NCBI RefSeq assembly: GCF_036711975.1
Contig: NW_027248941.1
Coordinates: forward strand, 434,001-498,000
Length of the DNA stretch: 64,000 nucleotides
From: Onthophagus taurus
Taxonomy: Eukaryota; Arthropoda; Insecta; Coleoptera; Scarabaeidae
Direction: 5' to 3'
Position numbers and translations under genes: made by a program. Positions within the stretch are counted from its first letter, which is position 1. Each line of letters starts with the position of its first letter. Under the pieces are notes generated by a model that saw nothing but the letters and a program-made list of their open reading frames with translations, did not search any database and was not told the DNA's origin. Below are positions 21,901 to 35,100 of this stretch, piece by piece.

Positions 21901-22963
21901 AAAATTTAATAAAAAATAGTTTTATATTAAAAAAAATCGATGATTTTCAATTTAATTAAACGTTAATATAACAAAAATTCAATAAAAAGTTATTAAAGAA
22001 AAATTTTATTAATGTTTATAAATTTCACTAGATGGCGCTACTTCCTATGCGTCTTTTTGATGTGACATTTTGCGTTAGAAATAAAACTAAAACTAGAAAT
22101 TTTGAGGTTAATTAACCCAAAAATTTCTAGTTTTAGTTTTATTTCTTATTACATCGACAGAAAAGTCTACGAAAATGTTGTGATTTAAATAATTTTTTGT
22201 TTAAAAGTTTTTTTCCTGCCGTTACCATGGTGATTAGTCAATACACGCCGACATCTTTAAAAAAAACTATTTAAACGTCAAATTACATAATTCGATGAGT
22301 TATTCACGTTTCTTACACTAAATTATAACTAATATTGTTTTTTTTAGGAATACTTATGAAAAATCTCGGTTGTAAACACACGATAATGTTAGGTTTACTA
22401 TTCGAAATGTTGCAATTGTTGTGGTACGGTTTTGGGACGACCACGTGGATGATGTGGGCGGCGGGAGTTTTAGCCTCGATGAGTTCGATCACGTATCCGG
22501 CGATATCGGCGTTCGTCTCGATACACAGCACCCCGGACCGACAAGGAGTCGTACAGGGGATGGTGACGGGAATGCGAGGGTTATGTAACGGCTTAGGACC
22601 CGCAATGTTCGGGTTAATCTTTTACATTTTCCACGTGGATCTCAACGAAGAAAACGACGTCAAAACAACCAGCCCGACCGATATCAAATTTGAGTCGTAT
22701 TCACAGGTAATAACAAAAAAGTTAGATGTAATAATAATTTTAAAAACAATTTTTTTTAGTTGGTTCCGGGTCCGCCGTTTGTATTTGGTGCGTTCCTAGT
22801 CATTTGTGCGTTGCTTGTAGCGTCGTTTATACCGACGAAGCACACGCCTGATTCAGGTATTCCTTTAGATACTATGTACGAGATCGAAAAGGGGCACAAA
22901 GTGGCCGGAACTTTAAGTCCGTTAATACCGAACAGTCGGCTAGAGAATGCGGCCGTTTTGTAA
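18963..22963 (+). CDS. MFSD14: MFSD14/HIAT1 major facilitator protein
   Basis: Exons 18963-19043, 20698-21261, 21319-21559, 22348-22706 and 22760-22963 encode 482 residues, all introns GT-AG. MFSD14/HIAT1 proteins are 12-helix carriers of Golgi or endosomal membranes with no settled substrate. The match to the vertebrate protein is very strong by eye: FLEFFAWGLL, FLMNGLVMGIKGILSFLSAP, GALSDVCGRK, VFAVTFSVVFAYVADVTDE, YGLVSATFAAS, ILVAVPESLPEK, ISWEQADPFASL, FLSYLPEAGQYS, MMWAAGVLASMSSITYPA, GMRGLCNGLGPAMFG and PGPPFVFGAF. The N-terminal exon (MKTKSSKRVAG...) is basic. Introns 1 and 3 carry repeat insertions; the rest are short. Confidence 0.96.
19548..20690 (+). repeat. Insertion in MFSD14 intron 1 between 200-bp direct repeats
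   Basis: About 19,548-19,745 and 20,488-20,690 are related direct copies (shared TTAATTCGACTTAATC, TTTGATTTATAACCTC, 'TAGGCAACCA' and CATAACTTTTT). Between them lie two tandem copies of a family A part (with TTTCATATTAGCGATTCATA, near 19,790 and 19,925), a hairpin, an AGCGCCATCTGTTGC core (20,249) and a stretch that matches the 3' flank of pelle, 16.5-16.77 kb. Confidence 0.6.
21645..22300 (+). repeat. Family A long copy in MFSD14 intron 3
   Basis: This copy closely follows the order of the copy at the left edge of the window: GTTAGGTTATGTCTGAAACT, the AT-rich middle with 'CACGAGATGGGGGGTG', CACTAGATGGCGCTA (22,026-22,040), the hairpin and GCCGTTACCATGGTGATT. It explains why this intron is 788 bp while its neighbours are about 55 bp. 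Confidence 0.75.
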
Positions 22964-24415
22964 TAATAATAGTAATTAATAATAATAATCGTCGTAATTT
23001 TTGGGGAACGGATTATGATGAGATGATGTGACAGTTGACGTTTGACAGTTGACATTTTTTTAATTGAATTTTTTTAAAAAAACGGAAAAGTAATCAACGA
23101 GTTTGAATTTGAAAGAGAGGTGCGTATTAATTATTATTATTATTTTCTGTTCCGCGGTATTATTGTGATAAGTGTAAAGAATATTTCCGTAGGATGTATT
23201 TATTTTTGTATAGTTGGTAAGGCGTCGTCGGTGATTCCTCTTTTTTTGATTTTTTTCCTTTTTACTCGTCTTATTGCTTGGTTTTTACGATAAACTCAAG
23301 GTCACCTACGTTTTAAAGATACAAAGGATTCAAAATAAAGAAGTTTTAGTGTACTTAAAAAGAATTATAAAACGAAAATGTCAATTTTAAATGATTTTTT
23401 TATTTTTTAAATAATTTTTTTGAAGAAAAATGTTCCGCAAAGCGATTATTCCTGCCTAAATAAACGTAATTAAGTGCACACAATAAGTATTTAAAATTAA
23501 AAAAAAAATAAAGGGTCGGCAACTTAACAAAAAAAATTACTAAGCATTTTTTAAAACGTCACATTTACAATAATTCGATCACGACGTGACTCTAAACGTT
23601 TAATGAAAAAGAAAGAATCGATTAATTAATGAAATAACGTTTAAAATTAATCGTCTATAAAAAAAAATCGTTAATAAACAAATTAAGTACTTTACACAAA
23701 GCACATTTGCGAGGAAAAAAATCACTAAATCAAATTAAACCAAGAATTAAAACCAAAAAAATAATGCTTTGCTCCCTAAATTTCTTTGCACACACGTTAA
23801 AAAGAGATTTTTTTCGTTTTTAGACGTTTTTATAACCTAAAAAATAAAAAAAAAACGCGTGTGTAGAGTTGTTCTCAATTAGGGTGGGCTTTAGAAACAA
23901 AAAAGCTAAAAAAGGATACAAAGTAGGCCTTAAAAAGAAGTATTTTCTATTTTCTACCTTTAATTCTTGTTGAAATAGAGTGTTTTTTTTTTTTTGAATG
24001 CATTTCCGGGGGGCTCCGCACAAATAAAAAAAATATTTCGTTTTTTAAACCGGTCTCTAAACAATGTTTTTATTTGTTATTTATTCGGGATAAATAATAA
24101 TCAATTATTAATTATAATTAATGTACAAAGTACGCGTTAAAAGTGTTAAGAGAAAACGGGTCAGCCGGTTTTAAACGATTTATTTTATTAAAATCCTTTT
24201 TGGATCGCTACACTAATTCCAATCGTTCCCTATCGTTTTTTTTTCCTCCTTGGATTTCCGATTTCCCAAGTCCCCAAATCCAATTAATTGATAAAACACT
24301 TGTTTTTTTCGCCCATAATTAGTTTGTAAGCGTAGACGATGTAATGTTACAAGTTGCAGATGAGATAATGTATATTAAGAGGAAACATAAATGTTTATTT
24401 AAATTAAAAGTGATT
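22964..24415 (+). other. MFSD14 3' UTR and unique AT-rich DNA
   Basis: No repeat family and no supported gene. AATAAA-type signals occur at 23,334-23,339 and about 23,507. The minus-strand open frames here are low-complexity and have no coding character. Confidence 0.4.
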
Positions 24416-25860
24416 TTTCTCAACCTAACCTAAGTTTTTTAAATGACGTTTTATTAAAAAAATTTTTTTTTTCGAAGTTTCCAATCCTGCCGTTACCATG
24501 GTGATTTATCAATAAGCACCGACATCTTTAAAAAATTGTTGTGTTTAGAGAAAGTTTTATCATTATTGTTAAATAATTGTTAAATGGAGCTAAAAGATTC
24601 ATTTTTAAGACAGAGTAAGTACTTTAAATGTTATTTAAATCATCCAGTGTGTTAAGGATTTCTAATCTCACTTTCTTAACACAACCTAACCTCACTTTTT
24701 CAAATGACTTTTTTTTGACGTTTCATTAAAACTAAAAATCTTGTCGATTGATAAGAAGCCCTCTCGTTTGAAACAGCTATAAAAAGTAAACTCGGTCGAC
24801 TTCGAAGACGTCGGCCGCCCCCCGAAGGCACGAAATGTCTATTCTGATAAATACGAGTAGAGATCCAACTCAAGGATTTCAATGTTTTAATGTTCGCGAT
24901 GGCCGGGGGCGGCCGATGTCTTCGAAAACGGCCGTGTTAGTTTAAAGCTGTGTTGGAAAATGATGTGGATTCCTAATCTCACTTTCTTAACACAACCTAA
25001 CCTCACTTTTTTCAAAAGAAATTTTTTTGACGTTTCATTAAAAAAATTTTAATTCACGCAGTTTTAGAAATAACATTAATAAGACATTTGCGTCATAGAA
25101 GTTCGTTTTAGTCACTAGTACACGTTTTACGTTATAAAAAAGAAATCAAATTGTAATTTGAGTTTTTCGTGGTTTCAAATTGCGTTTGAATATTTGACAT
25201 GATGAGAAGATAGTTGCAAACGTACATTTTTAGACTTTTCCCGACAGATGGCGTTACTTGTTATGCGTCTTTTTCAAGTGACATTAATTTGTTGACGTTT
25301 CATTAAATAAAAATTTAACTCCCTTTTGCGTTAGAAATAAAATTAAAATTAGAAATTTTGAGGTTATGCCTCAAAATCGCTTGAAACAACCACAAAGTGT
25401 TAGCTTTTAGTGTTCGCGATGACCGGGGACGGCCGATTTTCTCGAAAACGGGCGAGTTTGTTTTGTACAAAACCTAATTTCTAACCTGTGTGAATAACAA
25501 CCAACATTTAAAACGTTTCTATTCCTTTTTATTACATTTTTCTCAACATAACCTCACTTTACTAGCGACTTTATTATGACATTTCATTAAATCGCCGTTA
25601 CCATAGTTTTTGAGCATAACCTGAAAATTTTTAGTTATAATTTTATTTCTTATTATACCAAAAATGAAACTTACGAACGTTTTTTCATCGTTTATTTTTT
25701 ATGTTTAAGAAATGTAAATCTTATGTGACAGTAAAAAAGATAACTTTAATATAATTAATGTCGAAAATTTTTTGTTTCAAAGTTTTCAACTTGCCGTTAC
25801 CATGGTGATTTCTTAACAGAGGCGGCCATTATTAGAAAAACTAAGTTTGTGACTTAAAAC
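24416..25860. repeat. Nested family A and B block between MFSD14 and Testin
   Basis: Modules: GCCGTTACCATGGTGATTTA (about 24,490), an exon-like ATGGAGCTAAAAG...CAGAGTAAGTAC (24,584-24,622), a family B copy with one altered arm (24,790-24,955), CAGATGGCGTTACT (25,245), and two further CATGG modules near 25,610 and 25,800. The right part is degenerate. Confidence 0.65.
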
Positions 25861-26196
25861 ATTTTTATTTTGAGCTTAAAGTTTAATTTTTAAGGTAACT
25901 ACTTTTATAATAATTAAAATCGAATTCTAATTCGAGTTATTTATGATTTAGGATCGGAATTCGGCTTTGTGAAACGTTTTCTTGGAAAAAGTGAGTAAAA
26001 AACTTCGTTTTTGGTAAAATACGTTTTATTAGAATAGACATATAAAAATTGCACTTACAAAAAATATTTTTTATCAATATTATCTTATCTACGTACAAAA
26101 TGCAAGACACAATAGTAAAATGGCACTTATTTGCTTTCAATTCCCCTTACAGAAAATAGGCACAACATCAGTCTTGTTTTCATTTTTTGATTATCA

Positions 26197-29100
26197 TCAT
26201 TGATCATTTCCAAGGCAAACCCCTGAGCAATACAACTTATCATTTCTCAACAACAACTTGGCATTTAAAAGCGGTTTGGTGCAAACGTGACACCGGAAAC
26301 AGCCGTCATGGGCATGGAAATGCAATCCTTTCAAGGTGGCCCCCGGTTCGTCCGGTTTGATAACTTTAAAGCAAGCGGCGCATTTGGACGCCCTCACAGT
26401 TTCGTAACAACTCAAACAAATCGGTTGCGACTCCTCCATCACATAATTAGACCCCGCCAACGGCGTATCGCACTCGAAACAACAAAAATGTTTAACATGA
26501 AACGTTGCGTTCTCCGCCAAACAATACTCCTTAACAAAAATCAATTCGTCGCAAGCCATACAACGCGGAATCCCTTTAATTTTCGCGTAATCCCTCCCGC
26601 AATAAATTTGATCGGAATCTTTATCATAAAAATAAAGCAAATCGGCCAAATTTTGGTTACACCCGTAACACCGGAAACAATTTGAGTGAAACGAAGCGTT
26701 CGCTCGATCGATTTGAACCACAATCGAGTCATTTTCGAAGAGTTTCTTGCAATGATGACAAGATTGAGGGTTTTGATTTGGAATGAAATGATTTTTAGGT
26801 TCCTCTAGGTGATTGTTATCGTGGTGGATTTGGGCCGATTTGATTTTATTTTCGTATTCGATGTCTTTAATTCCCCCTACGGTTACGTGGTGGGGTTCTA
26901 AATTTTCTTCGGGAACGCTTGAGAATGCATTTTCTGGGATTAAATGTTTGTTTGGAGTTGGTGGGGGGAGTTTTAATTGTTGTTTTAGCCCGTTGGGGCC
27001 TACGATGTATGCGTCGTTGTTGGGGGGTAACATGTAGGTTTTTCCATCGGGGGATTCGACGAAGTTTTCGTCTTCTTTGTTGACGGGGAATTTAATTCCT
27101 TGGGTTGTTTCGACGTAGTTGTTACCGAGAGGGTCCGTGAAGAATCTTGGATCTTGTTTTGGACTGAAATAAAAATGTTATTTAATTTAGATAATAATAA
27201 TTTAAATTTTATTTAATATTTAAAGCGTCTTTATTCGTTTTTATTATATTTTTTCGACATAACCTCACTTTTACTGGGGATTTTTTTATTTTAACGTTTA
27301 GTAAATTTTTTTTAAGTCACCAACCTGCCGTTGCCATGGTGATATGTCAATAAGCGCAGACATCTTTAAAAAATTATTTGTGGAGTCAAGAAAATGTTTT
27401 ATAAACGTTTTATTAACGATTATATTAAACAATTTTAAACATTAAATGAAGCGAAAAGATCTGTTTTAAGGTAAGGTAAATAAATTAAAGTTTTTTTGAT
27501 AAATTACTTGAAATAAAAAATTTACCTTTTTCTCCACCTAACCTTACTTTTTCAAGTGACGTTTCATTTAACGATTTATTAAAAAAATTTTTATTTAACT
27601 CACCTGGGGGTAGAAATAAAACTAAAACTAGAAATTTTAGGGTTATGCCGTGCGTCTTGACGCAGTTTTAGTTTTATTTCTTATTACACCAAAAATTAAA
27701 CTTAGGAACTTTTTATTTGGACGTTTATTAAATTTTTTTAAGTCACCAACCTGCCGTTGCCATGGTGATTTGTCAATAAGCGCAGACATCTTAAAAAAAT
27801 TTGTTGTCAAGAGAAAGTTTTATTAACGATTATATTAAACAATTTTAAACATTAAATGAAGCGAAAAGATCCGTTTTAAGGTTTTAAAGATCCGTTTTTA
27901 AAGCAGAGTAAGTAGTTTTTTTTTAAACGTCAAAATACAATGTCATTTGAAAGTGAGGTTAGGTTGTGTTGTTAAAGTGAGGTCAACATCATTTTCTTTG
28001 ACGCACGGCATAACCTCAAAAATTTCTAGTTCTAACGCAAAATGATGTGAAATGCATCTTTTTTTTTGTTAAAACGTCAACATACAATGTTATTTGAAAG
28101 TGAGGTTGGGAATCTTCAACGTTCATTTTTGAGTACAAATACGCCGTTTTCTTGGGGGCGGCCGACGTTTTCGAAGTCACTTTTTCGTCTTGACACCAAA
28201 ATTAAAACTTAGGAACTTTTGATTTTGACGTTTATTAAATTTTTTTTACTTCACTAAAATAATTTTTTGTTTAAAAGTTTTCAACCCTGCCGTTACCATG
28301 GTGATTGGTCAATAAACACCGACATCTTTAAAAAAGTCACTTGTTGCATCAAGATAAAGTTTTTTATGATAATTATCACGATTATATTAATCAATTTTTG
28401 CATAAAATGAAGCTGAAAGGACCGTTTTTAAAGCAAAGTGAGTACAATCAATTTTTGTAACGAATTAGCTTTGTAAAAAATATGTTGTTCATTTTTCTCA
28501 ACCTAACCTAACTTATATTTAAATCATCCAGCGTTAGAAAAAGTGAGATTAAGTTGTGTTTCTCAGTTTTAGTGAAATATAAAACGTCACTTGTAAAACT
28601 GAGGTTATGTTGATACAAATATTTATTTCATAAAAAAAGACTAAAAATTCTAACCTTATTATTGAGTTATCATCCTTCTGGGATGTATTTAAGGGGTAAG
28701 TTTCCTTATTTTTATTAACCCCATAAATCCGCCCATCTGGTCCAATGGCTAAATTAGAATTTCTTGGATCTGGAATGTATTTTTTTCCATTTGAGTCCCT
28801 TAAAAAGCGTTCCCCGGATGGCGATGTAATAAATTTATCCTCTGGAAGAAAATATTTTTCATTCTTTGGTCCAATTACGTATTTATCATCATAAGGATCG
28901 GGATAAAAAACATTCCCATCAGCGTCCATTAAAAAGCGCTCTCCATTCGGACCACGCGCGAATCGAGCATCTTCCGAGTCTACAGGAAATAAATTTCCTT
29001 TTGGGTCAACTAAAAATCGATCACCTTGTTGGGAAATCGCGTAATTCTCGTCGATAGGATCGGGAATGAATTTTTTGCCGTTTTTTTCAATGAATCGATC

Positions 29101-32100
29101 CCCGTTTGCTGATGTTTGATATTTCGGGGTTGCTAATTTGTATTCTTTTCCTGATGATGGATCGAAAAGGTTTCCATTGGGTTGTTTAAATAATTTTTTG
29201 TCGTCATCGTTGAAAACAAATTTATTTCCGTTGTTATCTTCGAATAATCGCCCATCTTCGGGGGAGATTTTGTAAAAATTACCTTGAGGATCTAAAATGT
29301 GTTTATCACCATTAGGACCGATTAATATATTATCGTCTTTAGCTGAAGGATGATATTTTAACCCATACGGAGTCTCGAGGAATCTCTCCCCGTTTTTAAA
29401 CGTTTTAAATTTATCTTTGGGGATTTTGATGCGTTGTCCATCCGGGCCGATAACGTGATTTGGGTTGTTTGGATCCTCGTAGAATTTTTCTCCGTTGGGG
29501 GCTAACATAAATTTTTTTCCTGAGTCGTCTAAAAATCTTGCGTCTTTATCGCTTACTGGGAACACTTCTCCTTTGGGTGAAACAAAAAAGCGTTTTCCTT
29601 TGGGGTTAATTGCGTAGTTATCGTTGAATTGGCTCGGAACGCATCGCTCTTTGTTTTGATTTAGGACGTATCTTTCGCCGGTGGGGCCGGTTTTGTATCT
29701 ATCTTCAGGTAAGTAATATTTGACACCATCTTCACCTAATTGGAATTAAAAAAATTAATTAAAATTAGGTAATGAAATAAATGTTAACACTTTAATTTGA
29801 AAAATTTTTCATTTAAATCAAATGATGTATTTACTAGTTATATCCCATACTTTTGTTCCACCCTGTATAATACAGAGGACAAACCTTTTTTTCTTATTGT
29901 TTTATAATAAAAAAGTTACTGTCTCGGCAGCACGGTTGCCGAGGCTTGTTATGATATATCATTACATGCATATTATTCGCCAATTTTTAAACAGCCCCTG
30001 TATATACAGGGTCGCTGATATGTTTGGAAACGGTCGATAATCTTCTAAAGTAAGATAGCTAGCGAAAAATGTTAAGATACAAAAGTTTTAGTGTTTTTTA
30101 AAATTATTACAATAAAGACAAATTAAGTATACAGGTAAGTCAAAAAGTTATGACGTAACAAGGTTACGTTTTCTTTAATGGAACATCCTGTATATTATTC
30201 CATGTTTCAGTTCATCTCAAAATTATAAACAAAATTCATGTTGTAAGAAAAACTTTCAAAGGTAACTTGATAAGTTATGATCATAAACGACTAAAACATT
30301 TTTGTGTAATTTATGAGTGATTTTTAAAGTTCAATATCTCGAAAACGGTTAACTTTAGCTTTATGACGTGCTACATGAATTTTGTTTAGAATTTCGAGAT
30401 GAACCGAAATATGAAATAATATACAGGGTGTTCCATTAAAGAAAACGTAACTTTGTTTCGTCATAACTTTTTGACTGACCCTGTATAGTTAATTATTTTT
30501 TTGTAATAGATTGTAATAGATTCCATACATATCAGCAACCTGTATAATACGGAACACAAACTTTTTCTTATTGTTTTATAATATAACTATTGCCTCGGCC
30601 GCACGGCTGCCTCGGCTTGTAATAATACATCATTACTACAAAGAAACTTTTTCTTATTGCTTTATAAGGAAAAAAGCCACTGCCTCGGCTTGTAATGATG
30701 CATCATTACTGCAAAGAAACCGTTTCTTATTGCTTTATTAGAAAAAAGCCACTGCCTCGGCTTGTAATAATACATCATTACTGTAAAGCAATCTTTTCTC
30801 ATTGATTTATTAGAAAAAAAAGGCCACTGCCTCGGCAACACGACTACCTTGGCTTGTAATAATATATTAATAATGAACAAAAACCTATCCTTATTGCTTC
30901 CTAGCGAAAAAACGGCTGCCTCGGCCTCTAAATATGTATAAAGTATGGAAGACAAACCTTCTCCTATTGTTTTACATATGATAAAAAAGTTACTGCCTCA
31001 GCAGCACGGCTTCCTCGGCTTGTGAAAACATATTATTGCTGTAAAGAAACCTTTCTTTTATAATAAAAAAGCTACTGCCTCGGCTTGTCATAAAGCATTA
31101 TTACTACAAAGAAACCTTTTCTTATTGCTTTATAAGGAAAAAAGCCACTGCCTCAACAGCTTAGTTGCCTCGGATTGTAATGATATATCATTACTGCAAA
31201 GAAACTTTTTCTTATTGCTTTATCAGGAAAACACGCTACTGCCTCGGCTTGTAATAATACATCATTACTACAAAGAAACTTTTTCTTATTGGTTTATTAG
31301 GAAAAGAAGCCACTGCCTCGGCTTGTAATGATACATCATTACTGCACAGAAACCTCTTCTTATTGCTTTATAAAGAAAAAAGCCACTGCCTCGGTTTGTA
31401 ATAATATATTAATAATAAACAAAAACCTTTCCTTATTGCTTCATAGCGAAAACCCCACTGCCTCGGCCTCTTAATATGTATACAGGGTGATTCACATAAA
31501 AACCGAACTCGGCTATGAAATTGTACGTCAAACTTGACAAATAGGTTATAAAGTTAATTGATTTTTTAGTTTTGCTTACTGTTTATGTAAACGTCAAGGC
31601 TTTATAACCTATTTGTGAAGTTTGACGTACAATTTCACAGCCGAGTACTCTATAATAAAAAAGCTATTGCCTCGGCTTGTTTAAATAAAAAATTTATTTT
31701 TTTTCAACCTAACCTAACTTTCCCAAGTGAAATTTTGGGGTTTCCAATTGCGTTAGAATATTTGACATGATGAGAAGATAGTTACGAACGTATATTTTTA
31801 GACATTTTCCGACAGATTGCGCTACCTGCTATGCAGTTTTTTTTAAATGACATTTCTGACGTTTCGTTAAAAAAAATTTATTTAATTCATTTTGCATTAG
31901 AAATAAAACTAAAACTAAAAATTTTAGGGTAATAACCTCAAAATTTCTAGTTTTAGTTTTATTTCTTATTACATCGGCAGAAAAGTGAAAATTTTGTGTT
32001 TAAAAGTTTTCAACCCTGCCGTTACCATGGTGATTTGTCAATAAGGACCGACATCTTTAAAAAAATCACTTGTTGCATCAAGATAAAGTTTTGTAATAAT

Positions 32101-35100
32101 TATCGCGATTATATTAAACAATTTTCGCATTAAATGAAGTTGAAAGGTCCGTTTTTAAGACAGAGTAAGTACATTTAATTTTTGTAACGAATTAGTTGTT
32201 AAAAATTATGTTGTGCTTTTTTCTCAACCTAACCTAACTTTTTCAAGGACTATTTTAACTCGTCCAAAAACTAGAAATTTTAGTTTTTAAACGCCTTTGA
32301 CGCGCGAATAATCTAAAATGATTCAAGTTGCGATTAAATTAAATTTTAAATAAAATGAATCGACATATTTGAAATTGACATAAAAAAGTTAGGTTATGTC
32401 TGAAACTTCATTCCGAGATAAAAATCGTCTAAAATTGGTTTAAGCAAACGATTTGGATCACCAAAAATGTCTTTAATTGTTTATTTCGGTTGAATTGCAA
32501 ATTGAAATTTTTTTAAATGTCAAAATAACTATACTCTGTTTTTAAACCAGGAGGAGTATTTTAAATTTGTCACCAGATTGACCTTGCACGTGATTGGTTG
32601 AATGCGAGGAAGGTCCACACACAGGCAATTTTGAATTTTGAATTTGAAGGTTAGGTAATTGATAATTCGACAGTTTCGTGTCATTATTGTATATTTTGTG
32701 TTCTTAAACCCTTTTTTATTATATTTTGAAACAAATACACTCATAACTTCAATGTTAATTTGTATGTATAGTGTTGACGTTAACAAACGAAAATAAATAC
32801 AATAATAAGTAAATAAATAAATAATAATTATTAATTTAAATTTACCGCCAAAATATCTAGTGATATTTTCTGGTGATTTTTCCCAGTGTAAATCTGACTT
32901 TCGCGTTTACTCCTCCTCGTTTAAAAACAGCGTATAGTTCTAGTGCAAGTGTTAGTTCTAGTTTTAATTGTTATTCAGCGCTAAGTTATATATTTTTAAG
33001 TTTCGGGTTTAGCCCTGTGTCTTCAGACGCTGAATGTTAGGTAAGGTTAGTTTTGTTTACAAACATTAATTATACCATGAAGTATTCTTTGGCAATTAGT
33101 AATGGCAATTATAGCGTGAAGTTTTCTTTTGTAATGTCAATTATAGCGTGAAGGAATGTTAGGTAAGGTTAGTTTTGTTTACAAACATTAATTATACCAT
33201 GAAGTTTTCTTTGGCAATTAGTAATGGCAATTATAGCGTGAAGTTTTCTTTTGTAATGTCAATTATAGCGTGAAGGAATGTTAGGTAAGGTTAGTTTTGT
33301 TTACAAACATTAATTATACCATGAAGTATTCTTTGGCAATTTGTAATGGCAATTATAGCGTGAAGTAAATAAATAAATAATAATAATTAATTTAAATTTA
33401 CCGCCAAAATATCTAGTGATATTTTCTGGTGATTTTTCCTAGTGTAAATCTGACTTTCGCGTTTACTCCTCCTGGTTTAAAAACAGAGTATAGATGGGGG
33501 TGACAAAAAAGATTTAATTAACAAATTTGAAATCATTTAATAAAAATTATCTTTGTATTTAAAAAAATCGATGATTTTCGATTTAATTTAACGTTAATAT
33601 AACAAAAATTCAATAAAAAGTTATTGAACAATATTAATTAATGTTAATAAAATTCACTAGATGACGCTATCTCCTACGCGTCTTTTTCAAGTGACTTTGA
33701 CGTTTCATTAAAAAAAACATTTAACTCATTTTGAGTTAGAAATAAAACTAAAACTAGAAATTTGGAGGTTAATTTCTAGTTTTAGCTTTATTTCTTATTT
33801 CATCGGCAGAAAAGTATTAAATATAAATTTTGCGATAAAATAATTTTTCGTTTAAAAGTTTTCAACCCTGCCGTTACCATGGTGATTTATCAACAAGCAC
33901 GGACATCTTTAAAAAAAATCACTTGTTGCATTAAGATAAAGTTTTATAATAATAATCGTGATTATATTAATTAATTTTCGCATTAAATGAAGCTGAAAGG
34001 TCCATTTTTAAGGCAGAGTAAGTACATTCAATTTTTTGACGCATGACATAACCTCAAAAATTTCTAGTTTTACACCAAAAATGAAACTTACGAACTTACC
34101 TGTTACACAATTATCATCCAAACGATCTTTCTTATAAACCTTCCCATCAGGATCAAAAAATATCCTATCATTATTCTTATTAACCCCAAATCGTCCATCC
34201 TGTTTATCAACGGGATAAATTTCGCCATCAGGGCCGATTAAAAAGCGTTCATTACGCGGCCCCAAAGCGTATCGATCATCTTTCGGGTCCACTTTAAGCG
34301 GTTGATCGGTGTTTACGCCAGAAATGAGTTTTTCCCCATTGGGAGTTGTGTTGAAATAATTTTTTGGTACAAAATATTTCTTCTTATCCGGGCCAATAAC
34401 GTAACGATCATCAATATCGGAATAAAACACTTCTCCTTTAGGTCCCAAACAGATTTTATTCCCCATTGCATCCCTCCCGAAACGTTTATCCTTTGGATCG
34501 ACCGGAAATAATTCATTATTAGCCCCAATTAAGTACTTTTCACCATTCGGCCCAACAGCTCGTCTTTCTTGAATGGGGTCCGCGTAATATTTAATTCCAT
34601 TTTCGCCTTTTAAATAACGAACCCCTCCAGGTTCGCTTTCGAATAGATCCTCGCCGATGTAATGTCGATCGTTTAATTCGCCTATAACGTAATTTGGATC
34701 GTTTGGATCTTGGTGAAAAAGATTTCCGGTGGGGCCCATTAAAAATTTTGAATTATTTTTCGGGTCGATTAAGAATCGGCCGTCTTTGTTATCGATTTTG
34801 TATAAATTCCCATCGTTTCCAACTCGGTATCGCTCCCCTCGTGGTCCTAAACAGTAACGATCGTCGTTGGGATCCGCGAAAAATTTTTGGTTATCTCCAG
34901 ATCCTGTTAAAAAGCGTTCGCCGTAATCGGATGTGTCATATCTGTCGTCGGGGAAAACGAATTTTTCACCATTTGGGCCGATTAAAACGTTTCTATCGTT
35001 GGGATCTTGAACGTAACGTTCGTTTTTGGGGCCCAACAAAAATTTTGTGCCATCTTCAACTGCTAAACGACCGTCGTTGATGTCAATGGGGTATCGTTTT

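Larger units (their letters stand above)
32340..34080 (+). repeat. Family A long copy split by a DNA transposon
   Basis: The left part (32,340-32,528) starts with the GTTAGGTTATGTCTGAAACT module; the right part (33,494-34,080) resumes at 'ATGGGGGTGACAAAA' and runs through CACTAGATGACGCTA, the hairpin and GCCGTTACCATGGTGATTTA to ATGAAGCTGAAAGGTCC. The transposon therefore inserted into an existing copy. Confidence 0.7.

Noticed and set aside
29870-31470. CRISPR-like array
   Set aside because: The units are variable, directly adjoining and in a eukaryotic intron; there are no unique spacers of constant length.
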